Of a DNA stretch of 64,000 nt, positions 40,506-49,234 are shown one piece after another. The notes under the pieces are model-generated. The model was given only the letters and a program-made list of their open reading frames with translations, had not been told where the DNA came from and ran no database searches. The stretch lies in the NCBI GenBank assembly GCA_016715505.1, contig JADJZY010000005.1, forward strand, positions 1-64,000. Direction: 5' to 3'. Source of the stretch: Bacteroidota bacterium. GTDB taxonomy: Bacteria > Bacteroidota > Bacteroidia > Chitinophagales > Chitinophagaceae. The translations under genes and the position numbers were made by a program. Position 1 is the stretch's first letter, and each line of letters opens with the position of its first letter.

Positions 40506-40727
40506 ATGCGAAGTTTTCGTGAATTTTTGGAATTGGGCTTGTTCGGCGTATGTACCACCATCGGTGAAAGGTTGAATATCTCTATTTCACGAATTCGGAT
40601 GTGGTTTATTTATATATCCTTCCTGACTTTTGGCTCTCCCATTATCCTTTATTTTATTTTGGCCTTTTGGGTAAATATCAAAAATTATATTTTGTCGGCC
40701 AAGCGCAACCCCATCCGCTGGTTTTAA
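40506..40727 (+). CDS. PspC domain membrane protein
   Basis: A 73-residue protein with the PspC layout: an amphipathic start (MRSFREFLELGLFGVCTTIGERLNISISRIRMWFIY) and a hydrophobic helix (FGSPIILYFILAFWV), followed by a basic tail. PspC proteins sense membrane stress or bind partner proteins. It is followed 54 bases later by the DUF58 gene. Confidence 0.8.
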   Translation: MRSFREFLELGLFGVCTTIGERLNISISRIRMWFIYISFLTFGSPIILYFILAFWVNIKNYILSAKRNPIRWF

Positions 40728-40781
40728 ACTATTTCATTTTGGTGGTTTTAATACAGGGTATTAACTTGGACCAATATTTCC

Positions 40782-42127
40782 TTGCAATTGAAACCTACCC
40801 ACGCCTGGCATGATGTATTTTTAAAAAGTAGATTTTTTCTGCTCTGGGGTTTCGTCGCCGTTTTGTTTATCGCCGCCTACTTTCTGCCCATTTTACTGAT
40901 TGCAGCCAAGGCATTTGCTTTATTTGCCGCCGGAATTACTTTGCTGGATTATGCTTTGTTGTTTTTGATTCGAAAAAAATTATATATCCGCCGGGTATTG
41001 AATGAACACCTGAGTAATGGCGACCTCAATCCGGTGCAATTGCGTTTGTCGAATTTATATCCTATTCCTTTGCAGCTCGAAATCATTGATGAATTACCGG
41101 AGCAATTTCAAAAACGCGATTTTCTGATTCATAAGGATATTCCGGCCCAAAGTAAAACGGTTCTGCAATATCAATTAAGGCCCACACAGCGAGGAGAGTA
41201 TGATTTTGGAGATGTTCATGTATTTGCCAGTACCCGCATTGGCGTGGTATGTAAGCGTTTCACAGCCATGCAGGAACAAACCGTTAAGGTATATCCTTCT
41301 TTATTCAATTAAAAAAATATGCATTACAAGCAATTCCTGATTTGAATACGAATACGGGAAATAAAATATTATATCGTCGGGGTTTTAGCACCGAATTTGA
41401 TCATATTAAAGAATACAATCGGGGAGATGATTCCCGGATGATTAACTGGAAAGCCAGTGCCAGAAGGAATCAGCTCATGGTGAATTCTTTTATGGACGAA
41501 AAATCACAGCAGATTTATTGCCTCATCGACAAAGGACGTTTGATGAAAATGCCCTTCGATGATTTGACACTCCTCGACTATGCCATCAATGCGGTTTTAA
41601 TGTTTTCGTATGTCGCTATTCAAAAAAATGATAAAGTTGGTTTGCTCACATTCAATGAAAAAGTAAATGATCATTTACCCGCATCCAAATCGAAAAAACA
41701 CTTTAATACTTTTTTAGAAACCCTCTACAAACAGCAAACACAATACCTGGAGAGCGATTTGGAGGCTTTGTATAAATATGTCAACAAAAAGATGGTTCAC
41801 CGGGGTTTGATGATGTTATTCACCAACTTCGAAACCTGGAGTGGTTTTGAACGGCAATTGCCCTATTTCAGGGCCCTGAACCAAAAACACTTGCTTTGCA
41901 TCGTATTTTTCGAAAATACAGAAATCAACAAAATCCATGAAAACAGGGGTGATGATATAGAGGATATCTATATCAAGACCATTGCTGATAAGTTCTTGCA
42001 TGAAAAGAAAAAAATCGTCACAGAATTGCGTAAAATCGGCATTTTGACCATTTTTTCAGAACCCAAAAAGCTCACTGTTCAGGTGGTGAATAAATACCTT
42101 GAACTGAAATCAAAACAAATAATTTAA
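40782..42127 (+). CDS. DUF58 (MoxR-associated, vWA-like) protein, one frameshift
   Basis: Two N-terminal helices (FFLLWGFVAVLFIAAYFLPILLIAA) precede a beta domain. The DUF58 signature GFSTEFDHIKEYNRGDDSRMINWKASARRNQLMVNSF follows, then a vWA-like fold (YCLIDKGRLMKMP; ILTIFSEPKKL). A lost T in the run at 41300-41302 splits the gene; repair gives VYPSFIQLKKYALQAIPDLN. The start is a TTG at 40782; no ATG is available in frame. Family members work with MoxR-type AAA ATPases, but none is in this window. Confidence 0.85.
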
Positions 42128-42167
42128 GCTTTCCCCTTGGAAATGTATGTTTTATGCTTTCAAATAT

Positions 42168-42175
42168 TAACTTTG
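42168..42175 (+). promoter_or_regulatory. -7 element (TAACTTTG) for the Crp/Fnr gene
   Basis: This is an exact match to TANNTTTG, 27 bases before the ATG at 42202. The gap to the previous gene is 74 bases. No FNR-type box is visible here, so autoregulation is not indicated. Confidence 0.45.
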
Positions 42176-42201
42176 AAGCGCTGAGTAAAGACTAAAAAAC
42201 G

Positions 42202-42912
42202 ATGGATATTGGACATTGCAGTTATGACTGCCGGGAATGCCCGAATTGTAAAATTTCTGTCTTCTCTGATTTAAGTGATGATCAATTTGATTTCCTGAAT
42301 TACGAGAAGTCTATTGTGCAATTACACAAAGGGCAGGTGCTTTTTTTACAGGACACCAAACCTCATGGCTTGTATTGTATCAAAAAAGGCAAGGTTAAAA
42401 TTTTTCGCAGAGGCAGCGAAGGTAAAGAACAAATTGTTCGATTGGCTGCAGATGCAGACGTGGTGGGCTATCGCGCCCTGTTGAGTGATGAAAGTTATCA
42501 ATGTGGGGCTGCTGCATTGGAAGAGACGACCCTTTGCTATGTTCCCCGTCAGGCTTTAAAACAAATCATGGAAAACAATGTCAACATCTACAAAAAGATG
42601 ATTTCATTGCTATCGAGTGATTTAAAAAATGCCGAAAGTAAAATCAGTGAATTGGCGCAAAAACCGGTTCGAGAACGGGTCGCTGAAACCCTCATGGTAC
42701 TCAAGAACAAATATGGGCTCGAAGCAGACGGGGCTACCCTCAATGTGGTTTTGAGCCGGGAAGAACTGGCCAATCTCGTTGGTACTGCTACCGAATCGCT
42801 CATTCGCATTTTAAGTGATTTTAAAAAGGAAGGCATCATCGAATTGGATCATAAAAAAATTCGTATTGTCGATTTCGAGCATTTATACACGACTGCTCAT
42901 TTGTACGACTAA
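42202..42912 (+). CDS. Crp/Fnr family transcriptional regulator, likely oxygen or redox sensor
   Basis: This 236-residue protein has a cyclic-nucleotide-binding-like domain (LHKGQVLFLQDTKPHGLYCIKKGKVKIF) and a C-terminal winged helix (LSREELANLVGTATESLIRILSDFKKEGIIELD). In the recognition helix, Glu and Arg four residues apart (TESLIR) match FNR Glu209 and Arg213, which read the TGA/TCA core. The N-terminus has four Cys (positions 6, 10, 13, 16), and more Cys lie near 101 and 112. This could hold an Fe-S cluster as in FNR, though the spacing differs from E. coli FNR. It sits directly before ccoI and the cco operon, whose promoters carry FNR-type boxes. Confidence 0.85.
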   Translation: MDIGHCSYDCRECPNCKISVFSDLSDDQFDFLNYEKSIVQLHKGQVLFLQDTKPHGLYCIKKGKVKIFRRGSEGKEQIVRLAADADVVGYRALLSDESYQCGAAALEETTLCYVPRQALKQIMENNVNIYKKMISLLSSDLKNAESKISELAQKPVRERVAETLMVLKNKYGLEADGATLNVVLSREELANLVGTATESLIRILSDFKKEGIIELDHKKIRIVDFEHLYTTAHLYD

Positions 42913-42923
42913 TCCGCACGAAC

Positions 42924-42937
42924 ATGATATTTATCAG
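42924..42937. promoter_or_regulatory. FNR-type operator 1 upstream of ccoI
   Basis: A-TGAT-ATTT-ATCA-G is an inverted repeat with the FNR spacing. Its centre lies 22 bases, two helical turns, upstream of the second box. It is about 65 bases before the expected start site. Confidence 0.6.
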
Positions 42938-42945
42938 GTAGAACT

Positions 42946-42959
42946 TTGACATGCGTCAT
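42946..42959. promoter_or_regulatory. FNR-type operator 2 upstream of ccoI
   Basis: TTGAC-ATGC-GTCAT is a near-perfect inverted repeat (TGAC-N4-GTCA core), a known variant of the TTGAT box. Its centre is about 43 bases before the start expected from the CATCTTTG element at 42982-42989, a class II-like position. Confidence 0.55.
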
Positions 42960-43009
42960 AGAATACCTTACCGGGCCTTGGCATCTTTGTGGTGCTGAAT
43001 TTAAAACCC

Positions 43010-45421
43010 ATGTCCGGTAATACCGATAAACAAACATCCCTGCAATGTTATCACTGTGGTGACTCTTGTCAGGCCGACACAATTGCATTTGACGACAAAC
43101 ATTTTTGCTGCGCAGGCTGTAAATCGGTGTATGAGATTCTCAGTGCCAATCAATTGTGCAACTATTATTCCCTGACTGAACATCCCGGTATTTCTCAGTC
43201 CGGTGATCAGGTACCGGCTTATTACGATTTTTTAGATAAAAAAGAAGTTCAGGATAGCCTCATTCATTTTCGGGAAGGTACGCACTGCCATGCAGAATTT
43301 GTGCTTCCTCACATGCATTGTAGTTCCTGTATCTGGTTACTCGAAAATTTGCATCGCATGCATGAGGGCGTCATTTCGGCCAGGGTTCGTTTCCTTGAAA
43401 AAACAATTCAGGTAGTTTTTGATGCCGAAAAAATATCACTCAAAGCGGTGGTGATTCTCTTGAAAAAAATTGGCTATGAACCTCAGTTAAATGCTGAGAG
43501 CCTGGGTCCTAAAACCGAGAAAAAATTATTTCGTTCGGAAATTTATAAAATCGGTATCGCCGGATTTTGTTTCGGAAATATCATGATGTTGAGTTTGCCT
43601 GATTATTTTTCTGATGGCAATTTTTTTAACGAAAAATATCTCAATCATGTCTTTAACTATCTCTCTCTGGCATTGTCTTTGCCGGTTTTAATTTATTCGG
43701 CCCGCGAATTTTTTGTGAGTTCCATACAGAATCTCAAACAGCGGCAAATCAATATCGATGTGCCTATTACACTGGCTATCGTGGTTGCTTTTGTAACCAG
43801 TGTTTATCTGATTGTATTTGAAAGTCGAATGGGTTATCTGGATAGTATGAGTGGTATCGTCTTCTTCATGCTATTGGGGCGTTTTTTTCAAAATAGGAGT
43901 TATAAATACCTCACCTTTAAACGCAACATAGCTTCATACCTCCCGATTGCTGTCAACAAATGGGTGGATGGAAAGGAAGAGAGTATACCGGTAACTGATC
44001 TTGAAATTGGGGATGATATACGGGTTCGTCAACAAGAAATCGTTGCAACAGATTCTATACTCCTATCCGAACAGGCCTGGTTCGATTATAGTTTTGTGAC
44101 GGGCGAAAGTCATTGGGTGGAAAAACATCGCAATGAACTGATTTACGCCGGTGCCATTCAAAAAAGTGGTTTGACAGAAATGCGAATTAGCAAAAAGCCC
44201 AATCAAAGTTATGTCACCCAATTATGGAACAGTCAGCAACAGGATAAGTTCAAAAACAATACACTCTTTACCACCGAATGGATTAGCTTCTGGTTTTCAG
44301 TGGCTGTTCTGCTCATCGGAACGGCAGCTTGTATTTTTTGGATGTTTCGCGGAGAGTATCAAATTGGTTTGACGGCCCTCATGACCGTGTGGATTATCGC
44401 TTGTCCCTGTGCATTGCTTTTATGTAGCACTTTCACCTATGGGAATATGCTCACCATTTTATCGGCCAATGGTTGTTTTGTAAAGAACGCAGCAGTAATG
44501 GAGCGCATGCGAAACATCGATACCATGGTTTTTGATAAAACAGGAACCCTCACTTCAACCAGTGAGTCATCTGTCGATTTTATCGGTCGAACGGTCAAGG
44601 GATACGAATGGGAAGCCTTGGGGGCATTGGCTAATTTATCTATACACCCCCTGAGTTGTGCCGTGAGTCAATTTATTGGAAGGGTTTCAAAAACGGAGAT
44701 TATTGATTTTGTATATCACGAGGGACAGGGTATCGCAGGTACATGTGGTAACCTGCGAATCCGATTGGGAAGCCAACAATGGATGGGTCTGAAACGAAAT
44801 ATTACCCAAGAGCATGCCAGTGTTTTTGCTGAAATCAACGGTGAGGTACTTGGCTATTTTGAAATCAGGAATCAATATCGTTCCGGTATACTGGATATGT
44901 TGTCGGAAGTAAAAAAACAACATGACATTTATCTTTTAAGTGGAGATGCTGATGCTGAACGTAAAAATCTGATGCCTGTATTTGGTGAGTCTCACTTATT
45001 TTTTAATCAATTACCTGAACAAAAAACCAATCAAATTGAAGCTTGGCAATCATCACGAAAAACGGTGATGATGCTGGGCGACGGACTCAATGATGCCAAT
45101 GCCTTTAGTAAAAGTGATGTTGGGGTTGCTGTGATAGAAAATCAGCATCATTTTTTACCACCCTGTGATGTGATCCTGGAAGCAAAGGGCTTAAAAAATT
45201 TACCGGCTCTTATGAAGTATGTCCGACAAGGGAGAACCACTTTATTACTTGCATTTACTTTTTCGGTGATGTATAATCTGGTCGGATTGTATTTCGCAGT
45301 ACAAGGTATGCTGACTCCGGTAGTTGCAGCTATTCTGATGCCGATTAGTACAGTCAGCATTGTAGGGATTAGTTTTTTTATGTCCAGATACTTTGCTAAA
45401 CAACAAAACTTACAAATATGA
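43010..45421 (+). CDS. ccoI: Copper-translocating P-type ATPase for cbb3 oxidase assembly
   Basis: An 803-residue P1B-type ATPase. The N-terminus has Cys clusters (CYHCGDSC, CCAGC) and a heavy-metal-associated domain with HCSSCIW. Membrane helices surround the CPC motif (WIIACPCALLLCS). Catalytic motifs are VTGES, DKTGTLTS and MMLGDGLNDANAFS. The HP motif is present as SIHPLS. CcoI/FixI type enzymes export copper for delivery to the cbb3 CuB site. The ATG at 43010 is preferred, since upstream codons lie in the promoter. The gene follows the Fnr gene and its stop overlaps the next FNR-type box. Confidence 0.92.
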   Translation: MSGNTDKQTSLQCYHCGDSCQADTIAFDDKHFCCAGCKSVYEILSANQLCNYYSLTEHPGISQSGDQVPAYYDFLDKKEVQDSLIHFREGTHCHAEFVLPHMHCSSCIWLLENLHRMHEGVISARVRFLEKTIQVVFDAEKISLKAVVILLKKIGYEPQLNAESLGPKTEKKLFRSEIYKIGIAGFCFGNIMMLSLPDYFSDGNFFNEKYLNHVFNYLSLALSLPVLIYSAREFFVSSIQNLKQRQINIDVPITLAIVVAFVTSVYLIVFESRMGYLDSMSGIVFFMLLGRFFQNRSYKYLTFKRNIASYLPIAVNKWVDGKEESIPVTDLEIGDDIRVRQQEIVATDSILLSEQAWFDYSFVTGESHWVEKHRNELIYAGAIQKSGLTEMRISKKPNQSYVTQLWNSQQQDKFKNNTLFTTEWISFWFSVAVLLIGTAACIFWMFRGEYQIGLTALMTVWIIACPCALLLCSTFTYGNMLTILSANGCFVKNAAVMERMRNIDTMVFDKTGTLTSTSESSVDFIGRTVKGYEWEALGALANLSIHPLSCAVSQFIGRVSKTEIIDFVYHEGQGIAGTCGNLRIRLGSQQWMGLKRNITQEHASVFAEINGEVLGYFEIRNQYRSGILDMLSEVKKQHDIYLLSGDADAERKNLMPVFGESHLFFNQLPEQKTNQIEAWQSSRKTVMMLGDGLNDANAFSKSDVGVAVIENQHHFLPPCDVILEAKGLKNLPALMKYVRQGRTTLLLAFTFSVMYNLVGLYFAVQGMLTPVVAAILMPISTVSIVGISFFMSRYFAKQQNLQI

Positions 45422-45431
45422 TTTTTATCAT
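45418..45431. promoter_or_regulatory. FNR-type operator upstream of ccoS
   Basis: ATGAT-TTTT-ATCAT is a symmetric FNR-type box overlapping the ccoI stop. The core is identical to the boxes before actA and the sulfide genes. Its centre lies about 65 bases before the start site expected from the promoter at 45453-45483. Confidence 0.65.
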
Positions 45432-45452
45432 GCGCAATGCTGACATTCCTCA

Positions 45453-45483
45453 TTGTGCAAGGTATTGTACCAAACTACTTTTG
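45453..45483 (+). promoter_or_regulatory. Promoter of the ccoSNOQPGH operon
   Basis: TTG (45453-45455), a 20-base spacer, then TACTTTTG (45476-45483), an exact -7 match. The ccoS ATG follows 27 bases on. Confidence 0.6.
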
Positions 45484-45509
45484 AACTCAATTACAAAAAA
45501 CAACAAACC

Positions 45510-45668
45510 ATGAGTGCAATGATATTATTAATTGCTTTTAGTCTGACCGTTGCGGTTAGCTTTCTAATAGCATTTATTGTTAGTACTCGTAAAGGGCAGT
45601 ATGACGATATGCATACGCCTTCTATTCGTATTTTATTCGACGACGAACAACCTCAAAATCCATCCTAA
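45510..45668 (+). CDS. ccoS: cbb3 oxidase assembly protein CcoS
   Basis: This 52-residue protein has one membrane helix (MSAMILLIAFSLTVAVSFLIAFIVS) and the CcoS tail GQYDDMHTPSIRILFDDE. CcoS is needed for cofactor insertion into cbb3 oxidase. The ATG at 45510 is chosen; a longer frame from 45453 would run through the promoter. It lies 13 bases before ccoNO. Confidence 0.9.
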   Translation: MSAMILLIAFSLTVAVSFLIAFIVSTRKGQYDDMHTPSIRILFDDEQPQNPS

Positions 45669-45681
45669 AAAACTGAAGAAC

Positions 45682-47838
45682 ATGGAAATGCAACACTTTA
45701 ATTATGACAATCGCATTGTAAAAAATTTCGCCTATGCCACGATGCTGTGGGGAATTGTAGGAATGCTGGTTGGTTTGCTGGCCGCCTTTCAAATGTATTA
45801 TCCGGCCTTGAATTTCAAATTTGCCTACACCACTTTTGGGCGTATACGGCCATTGCATACCAATGCAGTGATTTTTGCCTTTGTCGGAAATGGAATTTTT
45901 ATGGGCGTGTATTACTCTTTGCAAAGGCTTTTAAAAGCCCGCATGTTTAGTGATGCTTTGAGTAAAATTCATTTTTGGGGATGGCAGCTCATCATTGTGC
46001 TTGCGGCTCTAACACTGGTATTTGGTATCACAACCGGTAAAGAATACGCCGAACTGGAATGGCCTATTGATATCCTGATTGCGCTCATTTGGGTGGTATT
46101 TGGGGTGAATATGTTCGGCACCATTTTAAAACGTCGGGAAAAACATCTCTATGTGGGAATTTGGTTTTACATCGCCACATTCGTTACAGTAGCCATGTTA
46201 CACATCGTGAATTCATTTGAGATTCCGGTATCCCTATTTAAAAGTTATTCCTTATTTGCAGGTGTTCAAGATGCCCTGGTTCAATGGTGGTATGGTCATA
46301 ATGCGGTGGCATTTTTCCTGACAACGCCATATTTGGGGGTGATGTATTACTTCTTACCAAAAGCGGCCAATCGTCCGGTATACTCTTATCGCCTTTCCAT
46401 TGTTCACTTCTGGGCCCTCATTTTTCTTTATATCTGGGCAGGTCCGCATCACTTGTTGTATACCTCATTGCCTGATTGGGCTCAATCTTTAGGAACTGTG
46501 TTCTCTATCATGTTAATTGCACCATCATGGGGTGGTATGTTTAACGGATTGCTCACTTTGCGTGGTGCATGGGATAAAGTACGTGAAGATGCCATTTTGA
46601 AATTTATGGTGGTAGCTGTTACCGCTTATGGTATGAGTACCTTCGAAGGACCCATGTTGTCGCTTAAAAATGTAAATGCGATTTCTCACTTTACCGATTG
46701 GACCGTAGCGCACGTACACGTGGGAGCACTCGGATGGAATGGATTTTTAACTTTTGCGATTTTATATTGGTTAATACCTCGATTGTTTAAAACAAGTATC
46801 TACTCTAAATCATTGATGAATACCCATTTCTGGTTAGGTACATTGGGGATTCTTTTATATGCCATTCCTATGTATTGGGCTGGGTTCTCTCAAAGCTTAA
46901 GCTGGAGCGAATTTACACCTGATGGCACCTTACGTTATACCTTTATGGATACTGTAGTAAGGATTAAGTTATTGTATTTGTTACGTGGTTTGGGTGGTGC
47001 AATTTATTTAAGTGGTTATGTAGTTATGTTATATAATTTAATCAAAACCATTAAATCCGGACAACTACAAGCCGAAGAAGCGGCATCTGCTCCTGCATTG
47101 GTCAATGCAACAACTGCACACGAAGGCGAGCACTGGCATCGTTGGATTGAACGTCGCCCGATTCAATTATTGATACTCAGTTTGGTGATGGTGGTAATAG
47201 GTGGTGTGATTGAATTTGTTCCAACCTTCCTTGTGAAGTCGAATATTCCAACCATTAGCAGTGTAAAACCCTATACACCATTGGAATTACAGGGCCGTGA
47301 TTTATATGTCCGTGAGGGTTGTTATAATTGTCACTCACAAATGGTACGTCCATTCCGCCATGAAACAGAACGATATGGCGAATATTCAAAAGCAGGAGAA
47401 TTCGTGTATGATCATCCTTTCCAGTGGGGTTCAAAACGCACCGGACCGGATTTACATCGTGAAGGTGGTCGTTATCCGGATTCATGGCATTTCAAACATA
47501 TGTACGAACCTTCATGGATTACAACCGGTTCAATTATGCCATCATACCCCTGGATGTTTACAGATGATTTGGATATGAGCACGATGGAATCTAAAATCAA
47601 TGCCATGCGCACATTAGGTGTTCCATATGCCGAAGGATTTGAAAAATTGGCCATAGAAGATTCTAAAAAACAGGCAGAAGCTATTACCAAAGGATTGATG
47701 GCTGACTCTGATGTACAGAAAATGATTAAAACAGAGGGTATCACCAAACTGGAGAATAAAGAAATCATCGCTATGATTGCCTATCTGCAAAGATTGGGAA
47801 CCGATATAAAAAATAACCCGGTGGCTGTTGCACCATAA
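45682..47838 (+). CDS. ccoNO: cbb3-type cytochrome c oxidase, fused CcoN-CcoO subunit
   Basis: The first ~490 residues are CcoN, the heme-copper catalytic subunit, with RIRPLHTNAVIFAF (heme His), WWYGHNAVAFFLTTPYLG (CuB His), AGPHHLLYTSLPDW (CuB His pair) and DWTVAHVHVGALGWNG (heme His pair). A His/Glu-containing linker then joins a TM anchor and the CcoO monoheme domain (GCYNCHSQMVRPFRHE; Met ligand in IMPSYPW). CcoN and CcoO are separate in proteobacteria; the fusion is common in Bacteroidota. The 718-residue ORF is intact. The cbb3 enzyme has high oxygen affinity and works at low oxygen. Confidence 0.95.
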   Translation: MEMQHFNYDNRIVKNFAYATMLWGIVGMLVGLLAAFQMYYPALNFKFAYTTFGRIRPLHTNAVIFAFVGNGIFMGVYYSLQRLLKARMFSDALSKIHFWGWQLIIVLAALTLVFGITTGKEYAELEWPIDILIALIWVVFGVNMFGTILKRREKHLYVGIWFYIATFVTVAMLHIVNSFEIPVSLFKSYSLFAGVQDALVQWWYGHNAVAFFLTTPYLGVMYYFLPKAANRPVYSYRLSIVHFWALIFLYIWAGPHHLLYTSLPDWAQSLGTVFSIMLIAPSWGGMFNGLLTLRGAWDKVREDAILKFMVVAVTAYGMSTFEGPMLSLKNVNAISHFTDWTVAHVHVGALGWNGFLTFAILYWLIPRLFKTSIYSKSLMNTHFWLGTLGILLYAIPMYWAGFSQSLSWSEFTPDGTLRYTFMDTVVRIKLLYLLRGLGGAIYLSGYVVMLYNLIKTIKSGQLQAEEAASAPALVNATTAHEGEHWHRWIERRPIQLLILSLVMVVIGGVIEFVPTFLVKSNIPTISSVKPYTPLELQGRDLYVREGCYNCHSQMVRPFRHETERYGEYSKAGEFVYDHPFQWGSKRTGPDLHREGGRYPDSWHFKHMYEPSWITTGSIMPSYPWMFTDDLDMSTMESKINAMRTLGVPYAEGFEKLAIEDSKKQAEAITKGLMADSDVQKMIKTEGITKLENKEIIAMIAYLQRLGTDIKNNPVAVAP

Positions 47839-47863
47839 TAGATCACCCTAAAATTTTAAGCAC

Positions 47864-48028
47864 ATGAAATTTATTAATTATTTAAAATCCATTGAAGGGG
47901 TGGGCATCTTTCCACTGATTTCTCTCTTGATTTTCTTCACTTTTTTTATTGGACTTTTGGTATATGTGGTTCGCTACGATAAAAAGGCCATCCAAAGAAT
48001 TAAAAATATCCCATTCGAAAACGAATAA
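47864..48028 (+). CDS. ccoQ: CcoQ-like small cbb3 subunit
   Basis: A 54-residue ORF between ccoNO and ccoP: MKFINYLKSIEGVGIFPLI, a single hydrophobic helix (SLLIFFTFFIGLLVYVVRY), then a basic tail (DKKAIQRIKNIPFENE). Position, size and topology match CcoQ (FixQ). It begins 25 bases after ccoNO and ends 13 bases before ccoP. Confidence 0.85.
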   Translation: MKFINYLKSIEGVGIFPLISLLIFFTFFIGLLVYVVRYDKKAIQRIKNIPFENE

Positions 48029-48041
48029 ATCCGATTATCCG

Positions 48042-49232
48042 ATGAAGACTATGTTTAACGCTATAAAATCAGGCTTGCTCGTGGTAGTATTGTCACTGAT
48101 AAATCAATCCATTTTTGCGCAAGATGCCGCTTCAACAGCCCCCGCTTCAGCCGCTACGGCACCTGCAGCATCGGCAAGTATTTGGGGAAATGGAAATTTT
48201 CTGATCATGTTTATCACTTCGGTGATCTTGCTCAGTGTCATATTTGTTTTAGGTAAAATCGTTAAAACCTTGATTGAAGAGGATACTGCTTCAATCTGGC
48301 GCAAACGTAAAAGTGGTACCATGCTCATTTGGCCTTTACTGCTTTTGAGTTCCTCTGCTTTTGCCCAGGATGCTGCGCCTGCTGTACAGGGCCCATCTAT
48401 GACGTTCGGTATGGAGAGTACCATTTTTTGGTTAATGATGGGGATCCTGATATTTGAGTTTATTGCTTTATTGGTACTCTGTAATGTGTTGTACGTTTTC
48501 TTGGTAAGAAAAGAACTCATCAAACCTTTCGGCTCCATGTTGCCTAAATGGTTGCAGTTTAATGCCATGATGGGGAATGATATACCATTGGAAAAAGATG
48601 CCGAACTATTAACAGATCATGATTATGATGGCATTCAGGAATTAGATAACGGCATGCCTCCGTTCCTCAAGTATATGTTTATTTTCACTATTCTCTTTGC
48701 CGTGTATTATTGGGTAGATTATCATGTGATTGAAGCCAGTCCGCTGCAAATTCAGGAATACGAAAATCAACTTGCGCAAGGTGAAGCGGAGAAGGCCGAG
48801 TATATCAAAAAAGCAGGTGCATTGGTGGATGAAAATTCAGTAAAAGTGATTGAGGATCCGGGTGTCATCGCACAGGGTGAAAAAATTTATGCAACCAATT
48901 GTGTGGCTTGTCATGGCGATAAAGGTCAGGGTGGCGTTGGCCCGAATCTGACGGATGCATATTGGTTACATGGTGGTGATGTAAAAAGCATTTTCAAATC
49001 CATTAAGTATGGGATCCCTGCTAAAGGAATGCGCTCCTGGCAATCTGATATTAAGCCGGCGGATATGCAGGCAGTGACTTCTTTTATTCTAAAAAATATG
49101 AGTGGGAAAAATGTGGCTGGTAAAGAACCTCAAGGTGATTTATTGAAAGCAGAAGCGCCCTTAGATGCTGCTGCGCCGGCTGATTCCACTTCTGGAAATA
49201 CGGCAGTTTCAGATTCCACAAAAAATAAATAA
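48042..49232 (+). CDS. ccoP: cbb3 oxidase cytochrome c subunit CcoP (monoheme)
   Basis: The 396-residue protein starts with a signal-like segment (SGLLVVVLSLINQSIFAQDA). A TM helix (FLIMFITSVILLSVIFVLG) follows, then a second signal-like stretch (MLIWPLLLLSSSAFAQDA) and two further helices. The CcoP-type N-terminal text includes HDYDGIQELDNGMPPFLKYMF. One heme site is seen (CVACHGDKGQG, about residue 287), with a Met ligand candidate in AKGMRSW. Classic CcoP has two hemes; this one has a single CxxCH. The ATG at 48042 is preferred. Confidence 0.9.
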   Translation: MKTMFNAIKSGLLVVVLSLINQSIFAQDAASTAPASAATAPAASASIWGNGNFLIMFITSVILLSVIFVLGKIVKTLIEEDTASIWRKRKSGTMLIWPLLLLSSSAFAQDAAPAVQGPSMTFGMESTIFWLMMGILIFEFIALLVLCNVLYVFLVRKELIKPFGSMLPKWLQFNAMMGNDIPLEKDAELLTDHDYDGIQELDNGMPPFLKYMFIFTILFAVYYWVDYHVIEASPLQIQEYENQLAQGEAEKAEYIKKAGALVDENSVKVIEDPGVIAQGEKIYATNCVACHGDKGQGGVGPNLTDAYWLHGGDVKSIFKSIKYGIPAKGMRSWQSDIKPADMQAVTSFILKNMSGKNVAGKEPQGDLLKAEAPLDAAAPADSTSGNTAVSDSTKNK

Positions 49233-49234
49233 TC

